Below, one piece after another: positions 24,601 through 35,727 of a DNA stretch of 64,000 nucleotides. The notes under the pieces were generated by a model. It saw nothing but the letters and a program-made list of their open reading frames with translations, was not told where the DNA came from and did not search any database. How positions within the stretch are numbered: the first letter of the stretch is position 1; each line of letters starts with the position of its first letter. Source of the DNA: Blastobasis lacticolella (lineage: Eukaryota > Arthropoda > Insecta > Lepidoptera > Blastobasidae); assembly GCA_905147135.1 (NCBI GenBank), contig LR990051.1, forward strand, positions 20,179,115 through 20,243,114. Reading direction: 5' to 3'. The translations under genes were made by a program, and so were the position numbers.

Positions 24601-26942
24601 TTTACTACAATACTGATTTTAAAACCGAAAATAACATTACGAAACGGTCTATTTTATCACACATCTGTCAAATTTTCGACCCGCTCGGGCTACTTAGTCC
24701 TACTATCATGATTGCAAAGGTATTACTTCAGCGACTTTGGTTGTTAAAAATCGATTGGGATGATGCACTACCGCGTGACGTTATAGCGAGTTGGACTCGG
24801 TTTGCTGGTAGCCTGGCCACACTATGCAGTGTTCGGGTACCACGTCGCGTTATTAGCTGCGATTATAGTTACCTAGAATTGCATGTATTTACCGATGCAT
24901 CTCAGACGGCTTACGGCGCCTGCGCTTACATTCGCGCGGTAACTAATAACAGTACGGTCGGGTCGGTTAGATTACTATGTTCCAAAGGAAAAGTCGCACC
25001 TATAAAGCCATTAAGTATACCTAGGATGGAACTATGCGGTGCGTTGCACGGCGCGCGCCTATATTTGAAAATACGCGAGGCACTCCGTTGTAACTTCAAA
25101 AATATCGTATTCTGGACGGACTCGACTATCGTTATCGGGTGGCTACGTATGGCCCCTAACTTATTAAAAACATACGTACAAAACAGAGTTAGCGAAATAC
25201 ATGAGATCACTGATGAATTGTGTTGGCGTCACGTAAGTAGTAAGGAGAACCCGGCAGATTTGGTATCTCGTGGGGTCCCCTTGTCCGACCTTACTACCTC
25301 TTCGTTGTGGTGAGAAGGACCACCATTCCTTCAGGAACTATCTTATGACTGTGCCGACAAGGCTTTAGACTTGGATACGATGCATCACGGGTTGCCTGAG
25401 GTAAAAAGCGCAGCGAACACTCTGTTGACACAGCACAAAACACAACTATTTCCTTTTTCGAGATTTTCCCAGTTCGACCGCATGAGACGCGCATTCGCAT
25501 ACATGTTGCGATTTATTCATAATGCGCGCAATAAAATAAATCGTAGATCAGGCGGTCTCACTGTGGATGAGCTGGGGAAGTCTGAAACAGGCCTCGCAAG
25601 ACAACAACAACAGAAATCATTTAGAGATGAGTACAATTTAATTAAAAATAATCATTCACTAAAAAAGAAGCCTAGTCTTTTCAAATTAAATTTATTTATT
25701 GATGATCAAAATATTATCCGAGTCGGTGGTCGAATAGAAAACTCGAGTCATTTCGACTATGACCAAAAACACCCGATATTACTTTCCTCGAAACATCATT
25801 TTTCAGTTTTACTTATGCGAAGCGAGCACCAGCGGCTATTCCACTCCGGCCCTCAAACGCTTTTGTACGAGGTCCGCCAGCGGTGGTGGCCAATTGGTGG
25901 CCGAAATCTCGCACGAAAGACAGTACACGACTGCATTTTGTGCAAACGATTGAAAGGTAAAATTTTAAATCCTATTATGGGCAATTTACCTAAAGAAAGG
26001 ATAACTCCATCCTATCCGTTTCTATATTGCGGTGTCGACTACGCGGGTCCAGTACTTATACTGAATCGCAAGGGTAGAGGAGCTGTAACCGTAAAGGCTT
26101 ACATATGCATTTTTGTATGTTTCGTTACGCGCGCAGTGCATTTAGAGCTGGTTAGCGACTTATCTACCGAGGCATATTTATTAAGTCTAAAGCGATTTAT
26201 TTCGCGGCGTGGCAAACCTGCAGAGATATTCTCAGATAATGATAAAAATTTCGTTGGGGCAAAAAATGAGTTTATAAAATTATTAGATAACTGTTCCGCG
26301 GATATAGTTCAATACGCAGCGAGCCAAGCGATAAAATTTAAATTCATTCCCTGTTACGCAGCTCATTTCGGAGGTTTGTGGGAGGCTGGAGTAAAGTCCT
26401 GCAAAGCTCACCTGGTACGCGTTATAGGTAACGCTCGTGTAACGTTCGAAGAGTTCACCACTGTATTAGCACAGGTGGAGGCCATCCTCAATTCTCGTCC
26501 TCTGTCCCCAATGTCCTCCGATCCACAAGACTTCCTTCCTCTGAGTCCAGGTCATTTCCTTGTTGGTCGTCCGCTCACATCGCCGGTGTACCAAGACATG
26601 CGAGGCGAGTCTGGCAGATTGCTGAACCGGTACCAGAAGGTAGAGCTAATGCGTCATCATTTCTGGGCACGCTGGGCAAAGGAATATGTTTCAGAGCTTC
26701 AAACAAGATGCAAATGGAGAGAGAACATGGACAGTCTGCAACCTAACACCATGGTCGTTATCAAAGACGATAATCTTCCTCCATTAAAATGGAAGATTGG
26801 ACGCATCGTCAACACAATTAAAGACAGCACAGGAGTATCACGAGTGGCGGATATTCGCATAGCGTCGGGCACAATTATCCGACGCGCTTTTTCGAAGATC
26901 TGTCCGCTATTACATGAAGATGATACACGGAAACCTCTTTGA
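21630..26942 (+). pseudogene. BEL/Pao gag-pol polyprotein with one nonsense codon
   Basis: From ATG at 21630 to the stop at 26942 there are 1771 codons in one frame. A gag region (about residues 140-300) comes first, then two zinc knuckles (about 364-425, beginning CLLCNSNHPLYAC). The aspartic protease follows (LLDSGSERC near 510), then reverse transcriptase with YVDD near 913, and RNase H (FTDAS near 1087, WTDST near 1160). The integrase has an H-H-C-C zinc site and D-D-E residues (CGVDYAGPV, IFSDNDKNF, GGLWEAG). TGA at 25311 replaces a tryptophan in the usual LWW-x-GP motif between RNase H and integrase. Confidence 0.93.
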
Positions 26943-26968
26943 AGCTGGTGCTTCCAAGGCCGGGGGCA

Positions 26969-27236
26969 TGTCGCAGCACGAACGGAACGCAGCCTCACCT
27001 GTCACATTTTCACCTGTCACCTGTCACCTGTCACCTGTCACCTGTCACCTGTCGCCTGTCATCTGTCATCTGTCATCGGTCATCGGTCAATGTTGTAGTT
27101 GCTTCTATATCGCATTACGCACCTACCAACGAGGTCATATTTTTTGTATTTCATAATTTGCACATTAAACAGCTCAAAGGTCCCTTGAGAGTAATTTATT
27201 TTCACAACCTGGAGATAACGCTGTGCAGCCGCAACA
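26969..27236 (+). repeat. BEL/Pao 3' LTR
   Basis: It is identical to the 5' LTR except for two substitutions (TTCTAGTGG versus TTGTAGTTG) and 28 extra bases. The extra length is exactly four more copies of the 7-bp unit CACCTGT, one of them CGCCTGT. It ends 50 bp from the donor edge of exon 7. Confidence 0.88.
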
Positions 27237-27286
27237 TAGTTTTAGTAATATTTTATTACATAAATGAGTGTGAACAGTGACAGTAC

Positions 27287-27433
27287 CAGCACATCCCCGT
27301 AGGTGACGTAGTAGATGGTTTGCCGCCGCGCGCCGCGCGCCACGATGGTGTCGCCCGTCAAGAAGCGCGCCGTGCGCATCACCCGCGCCACCTCCACCAG
27401 GAACTGGAACGACAACTCGCGCAGCACCGGGCT
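27287..27433 (-). CDS. Exon 7, first half of CNBD of unit 1
   Basis: The exon is 49 codons, from acceptor GCCGGCAG|AGC to donor CTG|GTACTG. It reads SPVLRELSFQFLVEVARVMR, then TARFLTGDTIVARGARRQ and TIYYVTYGDVL. This matches the start of a CNBD beta-roll: a helix, F-x-x-GD-x-I, then an aromatic beta strand and G. It lies 50 bp from the 3' LTR of a BEL/Pao element inserted in the next intron, so the donor region is close to transposon sequence. Confidence 0.88.
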
Positions 27434-28080
27434 CTGCCGGCAACAACAACCACAGTTCATCCTCATTAAGTTGGAGTTTAGTCGATTGCTGAATGAGTGG
27501 AGGGTTTGCAGACAGATTGAAGAGCGTCGCATCTCATGTCTAGGCTGACGGCCAACGCTTCCCCCTACTCTCAATGGCAGCTGCACATCGCTGTGTTAGG
27601 TACACTAGAAGGTCACCGGCATAGCGACCTTTGCGGAAACCGTATTGGCAGTCGCTAATCACCTAGTTTCCCTCTAGGTTACCGCAAACGTAAAAGGTAA
27701 ACGTCATTTACCTTTTCCCTCTGGGTAAACATAAGCTGGGTTTTAATTACTTGCATGTCTTTGGTGAGTAGGAAGATGACTGCGATAGGCCGATTGTTAG
27801 ACGGGTCTGTGTGGTCCCCTTTTTTAGGGACTGAGATGACAGAGGCTACCTTCCCTGAGAACGGAACTTTCCCTACGGAGTAAGAGAGAGTATATTACAC
27901 TCGATGGCTGATGCAATCCTAAGTTATGGTTTATGTGCTTATGGCCGTACCTTCAAAACATACCTTGATAGAATTTATTATTTGCAAATCCGTTTTTTTT
28001 AATATTAGTAAGTAAGAAACAAAAAGATAAATGTAACGGAAAGTATGGGTTATTGTTAAAAAAAAATATATCTTACCAGT
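27434..28080. other. Start of intron 6 region, no gene seen
   Basis: Nothing recognisable was found apart from short repeated phrases (ACGTAAAAGGTAAACG near 27690). Part of 27840-27920 may be an old retrotransposon fragment, but no motif supports a call. Confidence 0.4.
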
Positions 28081-28360
28081 GCACGAAAGAGTTAGGTGTT
28101 TGTTATTGTTGGAACAGTTTGACAAATCAGATTTAAAAACAAAAAATATAAATTGTAAACTTAGAACGAATGTTAGGAAACAGTATGAGCAGCCTAAAGT
28201 GAACAAACACTTTGGCCAGCGGCAGAGATTGTACCTGGTGCCTGGTATTCTGAATGAAGTTGATATCGAACTGTATGTGAACTGTCGCCAACGAACTGTT
28301 TTACAGTTTGGTGAATTATACAAATGAATACCTATGTACCACATCTTTGATAAATAAATA
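28080..28360 (+). pseudogene. 3' end of a non-LTR retrotransposon
   Basis: An 82-codon frame contains KHFGQRQRLYLVPGILNEVD, resembling the C-terminal segment of insect CR1/jockey-like ORF2 (FG-x-R-x-x-x-Y-x-x-P). It is followed by an AATAAATAAATA tail and a TA repeat, as expected for a 3' terminus. Confidence 0.65.
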
Positions 28361-28919
28361 AATATATATATATATATATATACATGTGTGTGTATATACA
28401 ATATATGTGCGTGTGTGGTTTTAAATGTTATATGTATAGACTCCAGCCCGGGGTAGAAAAACGTGCTCGCGGCTATAACCGGAATAATGGAGATGGGAGG
28501 GGTCGGTGCAGATGTCTGTGTCTCCGTCAAAAAGAATAGAATAGAATGGAAAAGAATATGTTTATTCCAAGATTCTATACAGAATACATAGTACACAGAG
28601 AAAAACAAATTAGTTAGAAAGTATCTTGCACTGCGCAAGGAATCGACTCAGCGTATTGTTGCTAGTCGGTGGACTAACAACACTGATATTCTGTCAGCAC
28701 TAGAATGCCCAGTTTAATAAAAATGGTTAATATGTATAAAATGTGTCGTGCGACCGCCAAAACTCACTAAAACAACATAATATTAATATGAAAGGTAAGT
28801 TAAATATACAAAAACCACAGAGCAAAACAAAATTTGCCAGTCTATAGAGAGGGCTATGACCACAGATATAACAGACTAGACACAAACCACAAATATTCCC
28901 TGTTCGCTCACTCTACAAT

Positions 28920-29140
28920 GATTTTTTTTTTATGTTATACTGCAGACAAATAGGCAAGCGGGCCACGTCCTGATGGAAAGTGGTCACCGTTGCCATATAT
29001 GGACATCAGCAACACTAAGGGACCTCTGAAGAGACCTCTAATATACCTCTTGAACGACCCCTTGTCATAGTACAAAGGAAACACCGAGGCTCGGAACTCA
29101 TTCCACATCTGAATCGTACGAGCGAAAAACGTTATTCTTA
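28920..29140 (-). pseudogene. WNELP-family non-LTR 3' end, copy 2
   Basis: Homologous to 19640-19870 and to the reverse complement of 47900-48295 (shared phrase GGCAAGCGGGCCACNTGATG). It is diverged, and its frame is broken near the GGACATCAGCAACACTAAGG insertion. Confidence 0.7.
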
Positions 29141-29495
29141 AGTAATCATCATCTTTGTGGTCAATAGCGGCTTAAGTAGGTACTTTCCCTTAAAGTGTAC
29201 AATGTTTCCTTGCACCTTTCGCCTTGTTCCTTTGTGTATTTTGTTTATAAATTAGCACTTATAAAATCTTCAAAAATATATCCTTTATTAGGTACAACAT
29301 GTGTGGTAATGTCAATACCTACTTCAGTAGACCCTCCGACGTATTTATAAAAATCACTTTCATTAATAGGAAGCTACATTATTCTCAAGTGACATAGGTC
29401 ACTTTTATCCCGGGGAAGTTATAAGTTCCCGCGAGAAAGGTGATTGTTTACAGAGATCCGAACTGCGGGTGGGTGTAAGCCGCTGCTATTACCGG

Positions 29496-29496
<1 letters not shown>

Positions 29497-29584
<88 letters not shown>
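29497..29584. repeat. TA dinucleotide microsatellite
   Basis: An almost pure TA run of about 88 bp with one interruption (TATGTATA). Shorter TA runs lie at 28360-28382 and 35709-35727. Confidence 0.95.
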
Positions 29585-29586
<2 letters not shown>

Positions 29587-29664
29587 ACTACTAATACTTA
29601 ATTCTATTCATGAAACTATTTTAAATGACGATGTATGCTTATTACTACGAATAAATGTATATGA

Positions 29665-29700
29665 ATATACAGGGTGTTTCATAATACATGTATAAAGCCG
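29665..29700 (+). repeat. Left arm of a perfect 36-bp long-range inverted repeat
   Basis: The arm (core ACAGGGTGTTTCATAATACA) is the exact reverse complement of 35678-35713. The two arms lie 6.05 kb apart, facing inward. The flanking bases on both sides are TA-rich. See the separate finding. Confidence 0.9.
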
Positions 29701-30589
29701 TGAACTGGATGGAGTGCTAAACGTATTAAAACGATAGGTACAATTATTTTTTTCGTGCGTGGAATAGTAAGCGAGAAAATGACTATCGAACTTTTACCTT
29801 TTCAATGTCGATAATCGACATTTTGAAAACGAAAGACCGCATCTCTAGAAATCAGTTGTAAAAGGTCACTCAAGTTCATAGTACTAGGCGCAATGGGATA
29901 TTAAGGAGATCTAAATTAGCCGTTTTGTATTTTTTGGTTTGAGGGTTCTGTACAAAAAAATATTGTAATTTTAATTTAATAGGTTCCTTCATAGTTTTTT
30001 CGAAAGTGCACCACCACCTAACTAATAGCAAAGTAGTGTAATTCAAATTACTGTGGCATATTAATGTAGCAAACTCTAATTAATGTAGCATATTTGTCTT
30101 TATAAGTTTGCTTTCTCATGTCATGCCTGTCAGTCATGTTTCAGTGTCGCAAAGGTAATCGTACCTATCTGCTATGAGATTTTTCAGTAACTACACACAC
30201 ATATTTTTGTATTAAATAAAACAAATAAAATACCTTAGTGTAATGAATGAAACATAAATAAAACAAAGACAGTAGAGAGTGGAGTTTAAGACAGAACCCT
30301 CCACTAATGTGGGGAAGGCTTAAACTCTCAGAGGACTGTTATGTTAAAATCCGTACGATTTCACGAATATTTCTCATCAACAAAAATTAACTAAATGAAT
30401 CTTAGTTGACGGAGCTATACCTGTAAATATCTCATGATTCACCCAGTTGGAGAACCTAGGCAGGGGCGCAACAACCGCCGTATCAGCCGTATCAATGATA
30501 CGGGGTCCCAAATCGTTTGTAAGCAAAAATACGTACTGTTATCCTCAATTTCAGTTAAACACTATTTCCCGGAAAAAAATATTTAAATT
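29701..30589. other. Intronic stretch, no gene seen
   Basis: No coding motif was found. Near 30440-30520 there is a CGTATCA-rich phrase and GATACGGGGTCCC, related to 32805-32850. Confidence 0.35.
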
Positions 30590-31400
30590 TACCGATAGGG
30601 ATTGAAAATCTTCCACTTACCCGCTGTACTTGGTATACGGACATTCAAATATTATATGTTTTATTGACTGCTCAGGATAGCCTTACTGGCAAGCCGATGC
30701 TTCGCACCAACCCCATTTCTGCCATATTGATACGCACAGATTCCGACGCTTGTTCTTATTCGGTTCAACAAACACCAGACGCGCCGTGACTCTTTAAAGC
30801 CTGCTGGGTGCTGCTTTACGTTCAGCCTGAAGAGAGCATCGACAGGAGCACTCAGCGCCCACTCAACAGTCCAAGCGTCAGAGAGACCCTTAGGTACTGC
30901 ACTGTGAAATCAGTGCGCCGGAGGTTTACGAGATTTCAGCCGGGAAATTTAAAGTTATCGAGATCTTGGTGAATGTTTAGCATCAAGTTCGATTTCATTT
31001 TTTCTACTTCCCAGCTAAGGGATTTCTCTCTGCGTAAGTGAGGATTTGTGGCTAAGCGCAGGCAGCCAGTATGTTAGGGTTGGCTTTAGGCTTCCAGAGA
31101 TTAACCGCATAACTATGCAATAGTGCAACTAAACTTAGTTGCACGTCAACTATTTGTTTGATTGACACGTGGGCTTTGTTCAGCCAGACCGTAGCGCAGC
31201 AGTACCTACTGTGCCGCAGGATAGTAAGAAGTGGTTCGGAGCGTCGAAGCGTAGATGATTTGGCTCCCCAAGTTGTGCCTGTTAGGTTTTGCACAACACT
31301 GTTATGGGTTTTCCACTTGGCCCCCTCCGCCAAAGATGCAAATGAAATCAAGTGATACAATCCGTTTTCGTTCCCCTTTCGCTTAGAGATAATTAACATT
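30590..31400 (-). pseudogene. Non-LTR retrotransposon ORF2, RT C-terminal region
   Basis: The minus strand encodes, with breaks, NLTGTTWGAKSSTLRRSE, then VDVQLSLVALLHSYAV, and farther along PAGFKESRRVWCLLNRIRTS. These match the post-RT region of insect jockey-type elements (L-x-G-T-x-W-G, and W-x-L-L-N-R-x-R-T-x-x-G-x-C). Frameshifts and stops are present. Confidence 0.72.
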
Positions 31401-32519
31401 TTTAATAAAAAACAACAACTTAGAGCCCCTCACGCGCACTCACTCATTACTTCATTGAAATTGTGTAAAAATGCACCTATAGCAAAAATGAGAAAAATCT
31501 TGATCTCATGTACAACATATTCAGCACTATCGGTGAGATCATAAGATTTAAAAAACTCCTTACACTGTTCATTGCTCAACGGGTCAGATGGACCTGGCTC
31601 ATAATAAAATCGTTTTGGCCCACACGATTTTCGAATTTGACTGTTTTTAAGTTAATCGTGAAAACTTTATAGCCAAAATGTCAGAAATAGAGCTCGCACG
31701 CTCATTAATTAATTGTTTGCGAAGTTAATTTTATTATCAACCAGATGTCAGAAATGTCTACATCGTATAGTCCATTTACTGATTTTATGTTATTCGCGCA
31801 AGTATTCTGAAGGGGTAGTTTGTGAAACTATCGAGCTCGCTACGCTCGCTTATTCAACAAATTATGACATTTTTATATTTATCACGCAAAGTTTTAATAT
31901 ACCAAAGTCAAGGGCCAATTTACAAAAATTCCGATGTCCACCCCGGCCTTTAAGGAGATTCTTGTCATACAAACTACCAACATAAAACATTAACAAATTA
32001 TACACCTAAATCTTCCTCAATAGACAAAGTAATTCCACTTTGTCAATTGGTGAAAACCGCATGAAAATCCGTTCAGTAGTTTTTGAGTTTATCGCGAACA
32101 GGCAGACAGACGCGGTGTGGAACTTTCTTTCATACATATGTTATTCTTACTATTAAGGTGATTCAACGCCCATACTAAATTTCTCTCGATATTCTTTCAT
32201 TTGTTTGAGTGTTTAGTGATTGTATTATGATTTCTACTCTTAGCAAATGTATTCAATGGTGCGCAAAGTGGTTTTCTTTTCAAAAGCAGTTAAATCGGAA
32301 AAAGCACAAATCGCCGCTTGATGGCGTTGTTTTGTGATTTAATTATTTTTCTTTTTCATTGCTTTGTTTTACATTATTAACATGTGGAAATCTATTTCGC
32401 GCACAATTGAACATATTTTCTAATAGCCAATTGCACAAAAACGTTACATAAAAATTGTATGAAAATCGTACCGCCTTAACACGCGAATGGCTTGGATTTC
32501 AGTTACTCATTAGCATCCT
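31401..32519. other. Intronic stretch with Helitron-like and motif repeats
   Basis: GAGCTCGC-type motifs occur near 31692 and 31833. The segment 31985-32150 matches 62750-62935 (phrases AACAAATTATACACCT and CGCATGAAAATCCGTTCAGT), a short nonautonomous Helitron-like family. No gene. Confidence 0.5.
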
Positions 32520-32790
32520 TTGTAGCCGTGTGGTGACCGGTAGAGTAGAATAGCACCAACCCCTTACACTCGTGGGTGTCGTACAAGGCGACTAACGTTT
32601 AGAGGCAAAATATCTAGTCTCCATAAACTGGAAAATGGGCAGCAGCGTTTTTCATTGTTATGTTTGCAACACTGCGATCTCCAACCCGCCTGCCAAGCGT
32701 GGAGATTATGGCAATAACCTCCCCTTTTGCGGGAGAGGCCCAAAGTCCTGTAGTGGACTGTTATGGGCTGTGATGATGATGATGATGATC
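32520..32790 (+). repeat. Non-LTR 3' untranslated end with GAT tail, copy 1
   Basis: The sequence ends in a TGATGATGATGATGATGAT tail at 32771-32789. An inverted copy with the same phrases (CAACCCGCCTG, CTCCACGCTTG and CGCCAGCCC-like) lies at 57665-57895. Simple GAT tails are typical of RTE-type elements. Confidence 0.65.
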
Positions 32791-33120
32791 CCTTGTAGTT
32801 GGGGGTACTAACTATGGGACCCCAGACAGCTATTGATACGGGGCCCCTGGAAGGCAAGCAACGCCACTGAACCTAGGTCACCTAGGTGAAACACGGACCC
32901 AAACACAATTTTAGTAATTACTGTCTGTACAAATTACCCGATAAAATAGTGGTAAGCAAATGTATTCCATCACCGACATCATAAGGATTATTATTAGTCC
33001 ACTGTTGGACTTGTTTGAGCCTCACTTTATTAAATAAACACAATCAACATTACGGTGCATCTACCAGGAGAACATAAGAGGCGAAATAAGTACGACCCCT
33101 AACACGCGGATCCCTAAAGC

Positions 33121-33478
33121 CAGTGTTACCAGCAGTAGTTTCCAAAAAAGTACGTCTGGGCTCTTAAAATAGTACGAAAATGGCTAAAAAGTTACGATTT
33201 CTTCTTATTATCTTCTATATTTTATCGGCCTTGGGGGGGGGGGATGATTTTTAGTCAATTAATGACGTTATTATGTTGCCGGTGGCTAAAATCAACCCTT
33301 CCATCCCATTATTTTTCAGTATTTTGCGCACAGGAAAGGTGAATTGACTACCCCCCTTAGCTAAATTTAGCATTTTGTAAAAACGTACTAAGTAGTACGA
33401 TGTGGAGCAAAGTACGAGGTACGACAGTCGGCCAAATAGTACGTAAATCGTACTAAAAGGTACGATCTGGCAACGCTG
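33121..33478. mobile_element. hAT MITE, 358 bp, with exact 8-bp target duplication
   Basis: The terminal inverted repeats are CAGTGTTACCAG and, from the other end, CAGCGTTGCCAG (10 of 12 match). The target duplication CCTAAAGC is at 33113-33120 and 33479-33486. The interior holds repeated GTACG phrases and a G run, and resembles 35827-36318. There is no transposase gene. Confidence 0.93.
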
Positions 33479-33486
33479 CCTAAAGC

Positions 33487-34689
33487 GCTGCCTGCTGCCA
33501 CGCCTCCCGCCTCGCCTCCCGCCACCCGCCGCCCCGTGCGTCGCGCCGAAAGTCGCGGGAAATACTCCGCCACGAGGCCCATGTGTCGACACGCCGGAGT
33601 TTTGGCAGTGTGCCTGCTGCACTTGGGTGTGTCGTTTGATTGAACCGCTGACGCCGACAGCGTGGCTTCTTGTGTTAAAATGTACCTATTTTCGAGTCGT
33701 GTTCGTTTATTCGGTTTTTAGCTTTTCGCGTGATCGGTGTGATTGTTTGTTGCGTTGTATGTATAGGATACCTAAGTACTGTGAAAATAACTGTGATAAG
33801 ACTGTAAACGATATGAATGAATGAATGATTTATTGCTTCAGGTACCAATATTAACATAGTCTTGTTTGTGTACAATGTTCGACAGTTTAAGTATTGTGAT
33901 AATCATTATTCTGTGCATAAGTGCAACCAAGCAGTAGGCCAAAGACCATGTTACCTACCTACTTACGTATTGCATAGCAACCAGTGCATGCTGTAGTGTT
34001 GTGTAGCTGTGTGTATGAGTGTATTTACCTATCGGTCATCGAGCCACAAGAAAGCAAGAAAGTGTGGTTAACTGCGCTGGCACCTGACACTGTTTGTTTC
34101 TACATGCTTTAAAGGTCTAGGTGCTAGCTAGACTAGGAGACGCTACCTACCACCTAATAGTGACGTTAGAAGCGCAACCGCCGCGCTCGGATCTTTTCCG
34201 ACGGGAAATAGGTAGAAAAGACAACGCTTTTATCTTTTCATAAAAACATGTAGGTATTTAGTGGAACCTGTCTGTAATGTGTTTCACCAAAACTAGATTC
34301 ATAAGTGGTTCCCTAGGTACGTAGGTACTTAGATGAGGGAACCGTGTTAGTAGGTACCTAGTACTTACCTATCTGTGTAGAGCCATTTTGTCAATTGAAT
34401 GAATCCCGTTTTAGTGTAGTAGATATCTACTTTAGTACGTAGCTGACTATGTTTATTTTTATTTAGTTTAAGTACCTGCGGCAGTCCACACCGCGGGTCC
34501 GGCTGTCTTCCAGACTGATTAACATGTTTTGTTTTTTATTTACGTAGGTTCCTACCTACCTAACCTACTTAGATACTGTTTTTAGGCCTTTAGTTAATAA
34601 GTACCTAAGTATTATGATTTTAATTCTTATTTTACTTTTGTTGTGCTGGGGTTTGTTCTGTTAGGTACCTACCTAGTAGAAATCATCTC
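33487..34689. other. Intronic stretch, no gene seen
   Basis: GC-rich to 33650. From 34100 to 34700 it is crowded with the short phrase TACCTA and its reverse complement TAGGTA. No family motif and no splice-consistent exon were found. Confidence 0.4.
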
Positions 34690-35000
34690 GGTGTTAATGA
34701 CCTGGTTTTGCTCTCGCGCACGAGGGCCTGGGGTCCGCCGTGACCATGATCCAGGATTTCGCATTTCTGGTCATTACGTCTGACAGTCCTGAATCCTGCC
34801 TGACCCTGCTACCAGGGGAACCTGATTACCTGACCAGATTAAAATCATGGTTAGACATTCAGTCGCCTAAATGTGCAGGTTTCATCACGATGTTTTCCGT
34901 CAGAAAAGGTTACTGGTACGTGGCGGCAGCGGGTGTCGAACCCGGTACCTCTCGCGTACGACTCGGATACCGTAACCTTAGGCCACCGACGACGCTCCGA
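34690..35000 (-). mobile_element. tRNA-derived SINE-like family 2, copy 2
   Basis: On the minus strand a head carries GGTTCGACACC (one mismatch to the B-box consensus) close to GTGGCCTAAGGTTA, followed by a body shared with 14400-14640 and 52925-53130. This is the most complete copy here. Confidence 0.65.
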
Positions 35001-35677
35001 CTATTTAAGCATACCTACCTATTGAAAATAATTAGTGTAGGTAAGTTCTTAGTTAATTTGGTAGAGATTATTCATGGAGATAAGTAGGTAACATTTAGTT
35101 CGGCGCCTGGTAGCAAGATGTAGGAGGTTCGTTTGTTTTGTTATGAATGGCGCGAGGTTATTAAACTCTTCTTTATGGTGTGTACACACTCAACTTACGC
35201 CAACGAAGCGTTGTCGGCCGATTTGGATTACTAAGGTCCAATAGGTAATTGCATTTCGTGGTCAAGCAAACGATCTTTGGGAGTTTTGGGAACCTATTCG
35301 GGCTCGTAATCGCACGTTTGTTCGTTGGCCTTCGGTATCCGCCCAAGCTGCGTTTGGTCGATTGCTTCTATCCGTTTGATGTTACCGCCACGCTGCGCTG
35401 CGGATCGCCGGCCGGCACACGCCAACGGTGCGTGTGTACGTAGCATTAGGCTCCTGGTACTAGGCTTAAGGAGGTTGCTCTTTTTTCATAGGGGTCGCAC
35501 GCGGTTATTAAACTTCTCCTTCTAGGATCATCAACTTGAAATAGAGCTGCGCATCAACGTAGTCGATATGGTTATTTTTCTTTAAAAACGAAGATTTTTT
35601 ATAAAAATTAAAATTCAATGTCTGGATAATATGAAGTCGCCAGTGTACTCTTTGCAAGCTATACTTTAACACCCTTT
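35001..35677. other. Intronic stretch inside the long inverted repeat
   Basis: A short open frame on the minus strand (35508-35690) has no recognised motif. Two similar phrases (GTTATTAAAC near 35158 and 35504) may mark a duplication. No gene called. Confidence 0.35.
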
Positions 35678-35713
35678 CGGCTTTATACATGTATTATGAA
35701 ACACCCTGTATAT
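35678..35713 (-). repeat. Right arm of the 36-bp long-range inverted repeat
   Basis: Exact reverse complement of 29665-29700. It is followed by a TA run and then by the 3' end of a nonautonomous Helitron. Confidence 0.9.
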
Positions 35714-35727
35714 ATATATATATATAT

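Larger units (their letters stand above)
21068..27236 (+). mobile_element. BEL/Pao LTR retrotransposon, nearly intact
   Basis: Two LTRs flank one gag-pol frame that is open except for a single TGA at 25311-25313. The LTRs differ by two substitutions and by four 7-bp units, which suggests a recent insertion. A purine-rich tract (AAGGCCGGGGGCA) precedes the 3' LTR. Expected 4-6-bp target duplications are not seen: the left flank ends ACGTC and the right flank starts TAGTT. The element lies antisense to the channel gene in intron 7. Confidence 0.93.

Noticed and set aside
27931..28638. 235-codon minus-strand frame
   Set aside because: It crosses TA microsatellite and poly-T-like sequence and has no domain; the plus strand of the same place encodes a recognisable non-LTR end.
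29444..29695. Frame with a long tyrosine-isoleucine repeat
   Set aside because: Product of the TA microsatellite.
33251..33622. GC-rich minus-strand frame as an exon
   Set aside because: It spans the end of a hAT MITE and its target duplication and has no channel similarity or fitting splice sites.
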